From Anthonomus grandis grandis (Eukaryota > Arthropoda > Insecta > Coleoptera > Curculionidae), in contig NC_065547.1 in the NCBI RefSeq assembly GCF_022605725.1, positions 23,601,167 to 23,665,166 of the forward strand: a stretch of DNA of 64,000 nt. Direction: 5' to 3'. This document shows positions 23,116 through 33,279 of the stretch, in pieces. Every line of letters starts with the position of its first letter. The first letter of the stretch is position 1. A model generated the notes under the pieces. It did not search any database. It was not told the origin of the DNA and worked only from the letters and a program-made list of their open reading frames with translations. The position numbers and the translations under genes are program-made.

Positions 23116-24316
23116 TATGTCGCACGCTGAATACGTTTATTATTCTATGTGACTTTCCCGAGTGTCAAGCTTCTCATTAAGTAATTTACAATGTTTCAAT
23201 ACTTGGCTTGCATCATCATCAGAAAAAAATAATTGAATTAAAGATCGATACATTTTTTGTTCATTAATCTTATTTTAACTGGCGGTGTCCATGTGAACGA
23301 CAAGATATTTTATTGAGTTAGTTTGCTGCATTTTGGTGTAGTCCAGTTTTACAATAATGGTAATTTTGAGTTATAAGATTAAATGTATTTGAATTTATCC
23401 ATATTTAAAGTTCTGTCAACTTTTTTTGACAAATTTAAAAATACGCAGCTTAGAATTATCAAGGGCAGAGTAAATATACAAATTTATTTTTTGAATTTGG
23501 AGATCCGATATTAGATTATTTTTATTAAAAAGCTTAAAAATAATTTCTTTCGTTAGTCTTTAAAAAAGTAGAAGAAGCGTAAACTTTTGAATCTATGTAT
23601 TTCGGTCTAATTTAAAAAGAGATTTTATAATTCCAATTTTAAGCAGCTAGGAAGAGCCATTAAAAAAATATTTGCAATGGGCAAAATAAGCACTTTGGAA
23701 CCATTTTACTTCTTCTGTTAGGCTTAGGTAGGGGATCACTTGATTTCTATGATCATGTATACTAATTGTTAGATTGTTTTCCTATTTGAATCGATATTTA
23801 AAAAATTTATAGAACGCATATGTTAATTAATTTCATCCAGTGACATGTTAGTATCTATCATTTGAATATAAAAATAAAAAATTATCACCATATTTAGTTT
23901 TGTCATGTGATATTTTATTTAACGGTCTACTTGCAGAAGTTACGAAGAAATACAAATGCTTAATGTTTAAAATATTATCAATTATTTATGAGTTCGTGAT
24001 AACAAAGTATAGCATTTTATAACTTCTTTTTATATCTTCAATATAATAGTTAGTCTGTAATAATAGTTGATTAATTATATTTTTTTAATGATAATATAAT
24101 TACTCTAAACAAGTAATAAAAACTTATTGAAAAATACTACGTGGCCTATGGTAGTAACTAATTCCTTATTTAGTGTTAGATTTGACACCCTTAAATAATC
24201 GGAAGGCCGAAGGAATTCTCGCTACTTCTTAGGAATTGGTTTATTAAAAGAATCTATAATATTTTTTAATAAAGTAATTATTTTAAAGTTTAAATGTAAA
24301 CATTTTAAAAAGTACT
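23116..24316. other. AT-rich non-coding stretch
   Basis: No gene or delimited element seen on either strand. Confidence 0.4.
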
Positions 24317-24595
24317 AGACTTTGTCTAGCTAAGGCAAGGTACAGCACGTGTTGTTCGGCTCGGTTGCGCAGTAAATTTGTTTGCGCCGCTGCCAAAGCA
24401 ACGGTATCGATCGCCCCGATTTGCATATAAACAGTGCCGTTTCGTTAATTCTTATATTTGTGTTCTGTGCCTTTAAATTAAATTAAATTAAATTAAAAAA
24501 GGCGCGCTACTGTCGCTAATCGCGCGTTATTAGGGGACAAAACTTGGCGCAGCTTTGAAACAGATGGTGTACCTTTCCTTAGCTAGACAAACTCT
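24317..24595. mobile_element. GC-richer 279 bp MITE-like element
   Basis: Inverted ends TTTGTCTAGCTAAGGCAAGG... and ...CCTTTCCTTAGCTAGACAAA match at 22 of 23 positions (24321-24343 and 24569-24591), and the match continues weakly outward. The inside is much richer in CpG than its surroundings, includes a CATATAAA box at about 24425 and an AAATT tandem run at 24473-24496. No clear target duplication was found. It could instead be a promoter-bearing fragment of a larger repeat. Confidence 0.55.
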
Positions 24596-24779
24596 AACTT
24601 CAACTGCGTCATACTGTGTGTGTAAGTGTCGTTGTAAAGAGATTTTTTTCGAAAACTTCAGATAGTCTTGTTTTATTTTCTATGCGCCACCCTGTATATT
24701 CTACTTAGTCGCTAATAAACATACAAATGATTTAAATGTTTCGTATGATGTATATTGTCATATAATTTAAATACATATA

Positions 24780-24818
24780 CAGTGCTTTCATTTCAAAACG
24801 ATCCACCCTTAATAAGTT

Positions 24819-24853
<35 letters not shown>

Positions 24854-25311
24854 ACGTCAAATTAGATATACAGGGGGACGTTTAATTATGCATTTACTGA
24901 AGTTCTGTCAATCACCTCCTCACCTCCAGCTAACCTCACTTTAATATGTCAAATGGGAACCCCATCGTGTGATACATCATAGTAAGCAGCGTAAAATTCT
25001 CTATTCAACGGTACCAAAAAAAAATGAAATCGGTAAATGTGTAAGCAAATAATTTGCGAAAATGTCTAGAAATAATGAATATTTTATTTATGCCAAACTT
25101 TGGTATGTCAAATGGCTACCCCATGGTGTGATACATTATTTTAAAGGGCATTTATTATGCTATCAATGGTTGTAAAAAAAAATAAAATTGATTGTCCAAG
25201 AAGCAATTAAAGTGTAAATCGGTAGGGTAGAAAAACAAATTTAATTAGTTTAACAAATTTATTTTATTAAATGTTCAAAATGCGCGCCGTTATTGACAGA
25301 AGAAAGCACTG
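24780..25311. mobile_element. Mariner-derived MITE, copy 2
   Basis: Starts CAGTGCTTTCATTTC and ends GAAAGCACTG between TA dinucleotides. It shares subterminal blocks (ATGTCAAATGGGAACC, GTGATACATCAT) with the element at 1807-2697. The inner right side reads on the minus strand as NNGAHFEHLIK then stop, a transposase C-terminus. A run of about 30 A bases sits at 24822-24851. The right arm is mostly deleted relative to copy 1. Confidence 0.75.
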
Positions 25312-26731
25312 TATAGTATAGTAGTAAAATAGAGTAAAATCGTACATCATGTATGTGTAATTAATATTTAAAGCTTAAGTAAATAGTTATATACTTTACT
25401 TTAATTATACAATTTAAAAACCATAAATTATACATCTTTATTTTGTGTCATTTCATGCTTGATTTAAAACAATTTTTAGTAAAAAATAATTGTTTAAATT
25501 ATCTATTCTATGATTAAATTATGTTCATAGAAAATGCAAAAATACTAGTAATGGTCACGTATTTATAAACCAAAATTATTGCTATTGCATGTCGCGCTAT
25601 TTGTATGGTTGAAAACGACTCAATTTTTTTTATTGAAATCTAATATTAACCTAACGAAAGCTACAGAAAAGATATGGTATTTTCTATATTAAGGTAATTT
25701 TTGTATGCCTATAGAAGCAAAGAATAAACAATAAATAAAAAATATTCTCTTTTAATATCTTCAACAGTAATAAAAAAAATTACTTCTAACATTAAGAAAC
25801 AATAGAAAATAATAGAGTTGTATCCTGTTTAAAAAATTATAAATTCATTTGCTTTGATTTAAAATAGTATAACATATTCTAATTCACAACTAATCATCTC
25901 CTGATAAGTTTAGCTTCGTTATTGCATCTTATGTTGCCAAAGAATGCTTGATAAAATCTATGGTGGTGTTACAGGAGGACGTAGTGAGGTGACGAAGATT
26001 GGGTAGTAAAAATGAAAGAATAATTTTACTGAGTTAATAGTCATACAGATTAAAGGATTTGCTTTGCCAATTAAAGGATTGCTTTGCCAAATCAGGAACT
26101 CTGCACTGTATCCGAAGCTTTCGTAAAGAAGGTTAGGTACAGCTGAATTCGGGTTGAGAAATACATTTTATTTATTACCAAATATTTGTAATTATTAAGA
26201 AGTCCAGACTACTGATTTACGCTCATATTTTCACAGAATAGTGAAGCGTATAAATGGGACCAATAACAGAAAATGGTCTCTAACTATTAAACTGACAGCA
26301 TACAATTTAGTAGACTGAAAATTTCGATTAGGATAATCTCCAATAATCAATCTTGCCAGTAGGGGCTAGGTTAATGAATTTAGTTGGATGTAGCTCATAT
26401 TAAGGTTTGCATATCTATTCAAAATATTAGCGACTGAATAAAAGATGACTACAATATAACGCTAAGAAGTTTGGAAAGCTTAATGAACAACCCATATGTA
26501 ACCCAAAGATTGGAAAGATGCTTCAGTTAGAAACTGACTGGTAGGAAGATCTTTAACTTTAACTTAACTGTTACGAAGGAAAATTCAAGAAAAAAACGGA
26601 ATATTGATTAAAAGACTTACAAGATCATCATATTAATGTGTCGATATCAATAGGCATTTCCTTTATAACCATTCCGGGTCAAAAAAGTTGAGAAGATGTG
26701 TCCGCCACTGGAATATTCTAACCCATCTAAA
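25312..26731. other. AT-rich stretch without supported gene
   Basis: Only a small local duplication (ATTAAAGGATTTGCTTTGCC, about 26050-26090) was noticed. No coding frame was convincing. Confidence 0.35.
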
Positions 26732-26849
26732 AATCTTCATGTCTTTCTGTTTACTTGTTTGTAAGGCCGAATATACGGCCAGCCGAGTGTTCACCACCGG
26801 TCAATTTCTTTCTTAGTGTATTTTAATTTATAAGCAAAGTTTTTAAGTT
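26732..26849 (-). repeat. 118 bp repeat shared with the Penelope-like element
   Basis: Nearly identical to 29482-29598 inside the Penelope-like element: CTAAAAATCTTCATGTC...ATAAGCAAAGTT, with about two differences by eye. Flanks differ on both sides, so only this segment was copied. Confidence 0.85.
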
Positions 26850-27487
26850 CAGGAACGACACTACCGATTTCTCTATTCAGTACTTGCTACTTATCAAAGA
26901 GCAAAAAGTAGAAGAAGAGCTGCCCAAAATGGACCAGTATAATGAAAGTTGGTCGACTCGATATCATCGAAATGAAATGAGAAGATAATATATGAAATTA
27001 AATACATAATAGATAAATTTAATAATGAAAAATTAGCCTTTTATATTATTGATATTCATGAAATGCTACTCATAATCTATACGATAACTATTTAACGTAG
27101 TAGTAGAAACATATTTTTCACTACGTTAAATACTAATTTTACGTATTTCCTAGAAAAATTATATTTTTAAGGTACTCTTAACTGTCGTAATAAACACTTT
27201 GACATTAATTTATTTACTCGCTAGTACATAAAGTAACGTGCTAACGGCGTAAATTAACAATATTGAAAAATATCAATACAAACAAAACAGAACGAATGGC
27301 AATCAGGGAAATTCACAACTATAACTATAATCCGCTAATTGATGTATGAGTAAGAGCATTTGCATGTTTATAAATGGTAACACACTTTTTACTAACTACA
27401 CGTATTGTTAATTAAAACAAATAATCAGTTTTTGGTAGTTTAGTTTCCTTCAGCATTTGTGTGAATTAAGTGGTGATTTTTAAAATT

Positions 27488-27566
27488 ATGGAAGGTGTTG
27501 TGACTTATACTTTTGGCACCTATACCGCTAATAATAATAACGATTTTTTTGAATCAAATTATAATT
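27488..27566 (+). CDS. Candidate first coding exon of an unrecognised host gene
   Basis: An ATG at 27488 opens 26 codons (MEGVVTYTFGTYTANNNNDF and six more) and runs into a strong GTAAGT donor at 27567. The exon leaves one base over (phase 1). It lies in TE-free sequence. The next plus-strand candidate exon (47038) begins with two bases completing a codon, so the phases agree. The product is not recognised: N-terminus with an Asn-rich stretch, no domain. Such a small exon could occur by chance; support comes from the matching phase and clean splice sites. Confidence 0.45.
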
Positions 27567-28149
27567 GTAAGTAAAACTACCATTCTATATTAACGCTTAA
27601 TAAGATTCCAGAAACTTTCAGCTATAATACAGTATATTCCAAACAAATAAAAAAAGGGTCTACAAATAAACTTTTAAATTTAATTTTCGTAAGTTAATAA
27701 AAAATACTGCTTCTTTTCATTTTTTTTTGTTAAAGTAAATTAAAATGCGAGAAAAATCTTCATTTCCTAAATTTAATGAAAAATATAGTCACTAACAATT
27801 GATCTTATTAAATATCTTTATGTACTCTTACAGTATGAACTTTGCCCATCTGGCAAAAGCGTACAAATTAGTGGATCAAAATATTTTGCTGAGAAAGCTA
27901 AATGACATTTTAATACGGGGAATGCTCATATTCTGTTAATAATTATAAAACAAAGAGGGAACAAAAACAAGATTATCTGCAACCCCTTCCACAGAAGGAG
28001 ATGCAACCCAAAAACTTAAACAGGAATCGCGTGATTTATCATTTTGAAACTTTTGAAAAATGCTTTCCAATGATACTAAAGAAAGTCGCATTTCAGAAAA
28101 TGTTTCTCTATTTATCAGCAAAAACAACAAATAAAAACACTATTTTCAA

Positions 28150-28960
28150 ATTTTTATTATTATGTATTTAAATACTGAAAATGGTGTCCGTAATTTTGCG
28201 GACAATAATAAATCCTACTTTCACTTATTTATACAAATGATTTTCTGGATAAAGCTGAAATATTCTATGTTACGGTTCATTTAGTGACCGTAGTTGATTG
28301 CGTTTTAAGAACTCCAGATTTAAGGTGACCCCACAAAAAGCCGTCATGAGGTGTTAGGTCCGGGAATCAAGGTGACCATTTAATAGGACCTCTTCTTCCA
28401 ATCCACGGGTTAGAATAAGAAACTATATAAAGAGGACGTGCTTTATCCTGTTGGATAGTAAGCGTTCTGAAGATAAATTTCCGTGTATGTCTCTCTGATT
28501 TTCTAATTATCGCACTACTAATGGTTCCTGGTATAAATATTGGGCCGATAATACCACCTCCCAATATACAAACATTAATTTTCTGGGGTCCTGGGTATGC
28601 CTTTCTTTAAATACGTGTGGGTTCTCGTCATTCCAGTAACGACATTTTTTAACGACATTGCTTATTAACATGCCTATTTAAATAAAAAGGTCACTAAAGA
28701 AAATATTTATAACTAGTAGTTTCTCTTGTAATTCTATCTGTCAATATTTCACAAATCTGGATTTTTCTGTCCGAGTAGTTATCACCAAGTTCTTGCAGTA
28801 TTTGCAGTTTATAGGGTACAGTTTTATATTTTTTCTTATTGATTCACAAGATAGTCCAGTTGCTACAGCTGCCTGACGAGTTGGTAACGTTAAATTCATT
28901 TGCATTTCTAAGATTATCATAAATTTCTCCAGGGTGAAGTACCATTATATAAAGCAAAAT
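28150..28960 (-). pseudogene. Mariner-family transposase relic
   Basis: Minus-strand pieces in order: LTLPTRQAAVATGLSCESIR (DNA-binding region, about 28870-28930), CRYWNDENPHVF near 28600-28640, IIGPIFIPGTISSAI near 28500-28550, QQDKARPLY near 28430-28460, WIGRRGPIKWSP...FPDLTPHDGFLWGHLKS near 28310-28400, and GHHFQYL near 28165. In the second catalytic block the D is kept (QQD), and the third lies in PHDGFLWG. Frames change at least twice and several stops are present. Confidence 0.75.
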
Positions 28961-29079
28961 AATAGACGAAGGGTCCTGTTTACTTCTCTTACTTTTTTTT
29001 TTCTAGGATTAAATGCGGTTAACAGAACATTTAAAAAAAACAGTAAATTCACTGGAATGTGGAAACTACTTAAATAAAT

Positions 29080-29478
29080 TTACAATTTTGGCAAAACCGC
29101 CTCTCGGTAGTGGGCGTTAATAGGTTCGTTCAGACAATTAACTTGTGTATTTATTTCTAGTTTTGCTATTTCTAGATTTTCTAATATATTTAATTTTTTA
29201 CTTTTATTTAGGTTGTGCAAAACTTTGAAATTGTCGTCTGTATTAAATGAATGACCTGTTTCTCTTAGGTGCAATCCAAAGGCAGATCTTTTATCATTAG
29301 GCGACTTCTGAGAATTTAAATGTTCTTTAATTCTTAATTTGAAATTTCTGCCGGTTTGACCAGCATATTTGGCTGGACAAGAGTCGCATGATAAAAGATA
29401 AACGCCACTGCCTTCTGGGCTTACAAAGTCTTTTAATGTTGGTTTTCTATATATGGAGTATAGTAAACTCTTACCTAT
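29080..29478 (-). pseudogene. GIY-YIG endonuclease of the Penelope-like element
   Basis: The open stretch begins in a duplicated piece (IGKSLLYSIYRKPT) and then reads GVYLLSCDSCPAKYAGQTGR, a variant of GIY...YIG with the catalytic-site arginine in NFKLRIKEH. It continues to HLRETGHSFNTDDNFKVL and ends EAVLPKL at TAA 29080-29082. The C-x2-C between GVY and YAG is typical of Penelope nucleases. The domain looks intact, but a stop upstream separates it from the RT. Confidence 0.85.
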
Positions 29479-29481
29479 CTA

Positions 29482-29598
29482 AAAATCTTCATGTCTTTCT
29501 GTTTACTTGTTTGTAAGGCCGAATATACAGCCAGCCGAGTGTTCACCACCGGTCAATTTCTTTCTTAGTGTATTTTAATTTATAAGCAAAGTTCTTGA
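29482..29598 (-). repeat. Linker segment duplicated at 26732
   Basis: Lies between RT and endonuclease. Just to its left, about 29434-29475 repeats the RT-internal stretch at 29969-30014 (GTTGGTTTTCTATATATGGA), which suggests template switching or rearrangement. Confidence 0.75.
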
Positions 29599-29668
29599 AC
29601 AAAGATTTCTTATAATTTGAAAGGACTTATACACAATTTTTATATTGTTGTCTAAGGACTTAAGTAAA

Positions 29669-31279
29669 TTACCTCGGACCAATAAAGGAAATTTTTACAT
29701 ATTTCGGAGGTTGGTAAGGATGGATGGTCTGATCAAGGGGTTCACTAGAGAGGGATCGAAATAACGTTTTATTGAACTTTTTTCTAATCAAATTATCTAT
29801 TAAAGACTTTTTGTATCCATTGTTACTTGCAATCTGATAGATAGTGTTCTGTTCTTTTAAGAATTCCAGAGGTGAAAGAGGGATCGTAAAGAGTCTATGA
29901 ATTAATGCGTGAAAAGCTGCCAGTTTATGTCCAAAGAAATGGTTTGATTTTGCAGGAATGACATTGTCGGTTTGTGTTGGTTTTCTATATATGGAGTATT
30001 GTAAACTCTTACCTATCCTATTAATAGTTAGATCTAAAAAATTTAATTTATTATTGCATTCTATTTCGACCGTAAATTGAATTTTCGGATTTAAAGAGTT
30101 GAGAAAAACGTGAAATTTCTGCAAATCCGCTTTGGAACCTGTCCAAATTAAAAAAATATCATCCACAAACCGTCTCCATATTAAAATCTTGTTGATAAGA
30201 TTGTATTGTGTGTTAAATAGTTTTTCTTCAAAATCTGACATAAAGATATCAGCCAGTAGGGGAGACAAACCAGAACCCATTGGTAAACCATCCAACATTC
30301 TATAATATCTATCATTAAACCTAAAGAAATCTAAATTAAGGCACGCACGCAACAAATGTATAATTCCCGTTTTAGTTCTGGGTGTTATTTTTTGATGTTT
30401 ATATAAGCCATTTTCTATTATAGCTATTAGTTCGTTTCTGGGTATGCTGGGAAAAAGATTAAATATGTCAAAGGAGACAAGAAGATAATTGTCTGGCAAA
30501 GAAATTGTTTTAAGATCCTCAATTAGTTCATAAGTGTTTTTAATGCTAAATTTACTAGAAAATGACAATACATTTTTTAGGCAATCTTTTAGCCAAATAG
30601 CTAAATAATAGGCAGCTGAGTTTATAAAACTAACAACTGGTCTAATTGGAAAGTTATTTTTGTGAATTTTTACCATACCATATAATAAAGGAGTTTTTGA
30701 ATTCATGGGAATTAAAGGTTTATTTTGCATTAATTCTTGAAAGGTGTTGTTTTCAGCAATTAATAGTTTTTTCAGATTGGTAGTATATGCCGTATTAGGA
30801 TCTTTAATTAACTCCTCAAAATTTTTGCTACATGAAATAAATTCTAATACTTTATTTTGATAATCCTTTTTATCTAGAATAACCAAACAATTGCCCTTAT
30901 CTGCTTTTCCCAAAACTAAGTCACGAGTTTTCATCTTTCGTTTAATTGAAAAACGTGTTTTTCAATCTTTGTTGCAATTTTTTGCGTGTCTCTTATTTGA
31001 CTTGCCTATCTTGCTAATCAATTGTCTACAATAACCTCTTATGGAATTTGTTAATTCAAACGTATCATAACCCAAAGCCACTTCTATGTCAGCCAATAAT
31101 GAAGTAATACTTTTTTCATCATAACATATTTTTGGGCTATATCTAAGACCATTTTCTAAGAATTTCAGTTCTATAGGAGAAAATTGACAGTTAGATAAAT
31201 TTAAAACTTTTTGATGGAAAACATGGTCTGAAAATTTACGTTGATCTTCCGTATTTCGTTCTTGTTTTGCTTGAGTCAA
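29669..31279 (-). pseudogene. Penelope-type reverse transcriptase with one in-frame TGA
   Basis: The stretch 31279-30962 gives the N-terminal domain (NLSNCQFSPIELKFLENGLR). After the TGA at 30964-30962 the same frame continues 430 codons: LGKADKGNCLVILDK, SFDIFNLFPSIP (catalytic Asp), DGLPMGSGLSPLLADIFM, RFVDDIFLIW (catalytic DD) and LNFLDLTINR...YSIYRKPTQTDN. All RT motifs are present. It ends at a stop after ISFIGPR where the linker begins in another frame. One stop from being a continuous RT, so fairly recent. Confidence 0.9.
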
Positions 31280-31399
31280 AGTTATTAATTTTTTATTTAA
31301 TTTTTTAAAGTGATTAGATTTAAAGATTGATATATTGTCATGTTATGTGTGTGCCGTTTTTTTTAACCTTTTTATGGACATTTTGTAATAATATTATTT

Positions 31400-31442
31400 T
31401 TCCCTTGACAATGGTTTAACAACCGAAACGCGTCGGGATTCT
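31400..31442 (+). ncRNA. Possible hammerhead-ribozyme-like motif
   Basis: The plus strand reads CCC, TTGACAA, TGGTTTAACAACC, GAAACGCGTC, GGG. GAAA with a tiny ACGCGT stem III is the wording found in hammerheads carried by Penelope-like elements. GGTT/AACC would be stem II and CCC/GGG the base of stem I. The core TTGACAA departs from CTGANGA at two positions, so it is probably inactive. It lies just beyond the Penelope-like element's 5' side but on the opposite strand, which weakens the assignment. Confidence 0.35.
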
Positions 31443-31910
31443 TGAAATGAAGTTAAATTCATTGCAAACTGACCCAGAATTTTAATTTACGATATTTCGT
31501 CGACTAATCTTTGTTGTTTCCTCTTTTTATTCGTGACAGAACAGGTTTCTTCACATTTAACTAGTGACGCACATATTCCGGGTTTACATTTTAATCTGAA
31601 CGCTTTTCGTTAGTATTGAGCTATCCTTAAGAAACATTTATCCTGGGAACCATAAATGAAAATAATGTCTACATGGTCAGCTATGTAGACTATTGTTAAA
31701 GATATGAAGTGCCATTCGTTGAAACTGAACCGAAAGTCAAATGTTTTTAAAATAATAATACTAGTACAAACTAATACTAAAAGAGAGTTCTGTAATAATA
31801 AAATTCAAATATTTTTAAACTATAATTTTTTTTAGAAAAAAAAACCAATACAAAATACCTACAGTCTTGACATGTTTACAATTTTTAAGAGACTGCAGTA
31901 TATCGGTACC

Positions 31911-31938
31911 CATCATTTTGAACATTTAATTAAATAAT
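31911..31938 (+). pseudogene. Mariner transposase C-terminal remnant
   Basis: Reads THHFEHLIK then stop, the same C-terminal wording as the MITEs at 1807 and 24780. Only this tail is recognisable. Confidence 0.4.
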
Positions 31939-32549
31939 AATACAAAATTTTAACAATTTTTATTGTTTATTAACATTTATTGTTTTCCTTGATGAACAGA
32001 GAAGAATTTCGAAATGTGGTTTTCTATAGTATCATTGAAAACCATTTTTCAAGACCTGACCAAACCCAATATGATAATCGACCTCTTTTTCTATTTAAAA
32101 TTTTAGGGTATATCTCACGCTGTCCAAGGGGTTGCAGGTAAAAGTGAGATTATTGTTTTTCCCCCTTCGTTTTATAGAAACTGTTTTACTCTTTTTTTAT
32201 AGTCCTCTGACCTTAGTCTGTATAATAATTCCTAGTTACGATAGGTTTCAAGGTTCTCAAAGGATTTTTTTCTGATATAGCCTACAGTCAATTTTTGTCT
32301 GAGATGTTTATTATTATTAAAGGCTTGCTAAGCTTAGTGCCCATGAGAAGAAAAATTATTATCATTACATATCTGTTGTCAAGACGTTTTGCGATAAATT
32401 TGGAAAATTTCCAAACCTGACACTTCAGTTTGCCCCTTTTCTTATAACCTTAAACCAGGTATGGGATTGCCTTTTAATAGTTACCTGTCCTTTCAAAAAG
32501 CTCTGCTGCCGTACCACATAATGTCTCTAGTTCAATTAATTTACAGATT

Positions 32550-32990
32550 GAGCATACTCTGGCTAATCCATTAGCTTCTTCGTTTCCTTGGTGGCTTTTA
32601 TGACCTTGTACAGTTCAGCTTTGTGCTTAATAATTTTGTTTTTAAGAAGATATTCCAACAAGCCTTCTTCCTCACTCACACACTTCCATACGTTTCCTGT
32701 GTATCTTGTGTCCGTTCTAAGATTCGTGCATTTTTCTCTGACAACTATTACTAGGTGGTCTGCATACCGGAGGCAATAAATTATTTTATTTTTCATCTTT
32801 ACTAAAAGATTCTCTGCTAACTGCTCCTGGGAGCAATCCTCTTTTTTTGAACCAGCCTCTAATTGCCAAGCGTAGCTGGAACTTTTCTTCGCTTAAATAA
32901 GTTGATAAGTGACGTTATTAAGACGTTATTAAATGCCCCTTTTATGTCTTTTAACTTGTGACTTCTTTATAAACTACTATTTTGATAATT
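32550..32990 (-). pseudogene. LINE reverse transcriptase relic
   Basis: The minus strand reads KNKIIYCLRYADHLVIVVRE, the Y-A-D-D box of a LINE polymerase with the second Asp changed to His, followed by a LINE-like helical stretch. Upstream pieces in other frames (LLPGAVS) resemble the block before the box. The catalytic change and frame breaks mean it is dead. Confidence 0.5.
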
Positions 32991-33279
32991 TAATGAGACA
33001 TCTGAGAGTATTTTGGATAACAAACTTTCCTCTTTGATAATGCGATAGTAGGACTTCTTCTCTTATCAATAATATTATCCGAGTATTTAGAGTTTTCAAT
33101 CAGAAATATTTATTCAACAGAATATTTAATGTTTTAATTGTGTACAATAATTCTCTGAAAGGTAGATAAAAACATTTGAAATTTTAATTTAATCAAGTTT
33201 TTTTGAATTTATCAAAATTTTCAAACTAAATATCTATTTATTTTAATTATCTGCACTCTTAAAAATAGGTGAATAAAAA

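Larger units (their letters stand above)
29080..31340 (-). mobile_element. Penelope-like retroelement, nearly complete
   Basis: On the minus strand a Penelope-type protein can be followed from an N-terminal region through the reverse transcriptase to a GIY-YIG endonuclease. Breaks: a TGA at 30962-30964 before the RT, a frameshift at about 29669, and a rearranged linker at 29475-29600. Penelope-like elements use the GIY-YIG enzyme to cut targets and an RT related to telomerase. The ends of the element, often variable pseudo-LTRs, could not be fixed. Confidence 0.85.

Noticed and set aside
24473..24496. AAATT tandem run as a possible CRISPR-like or satellite array
   Set aside because: Only four or five short units in one block; a simple slippage repeat.
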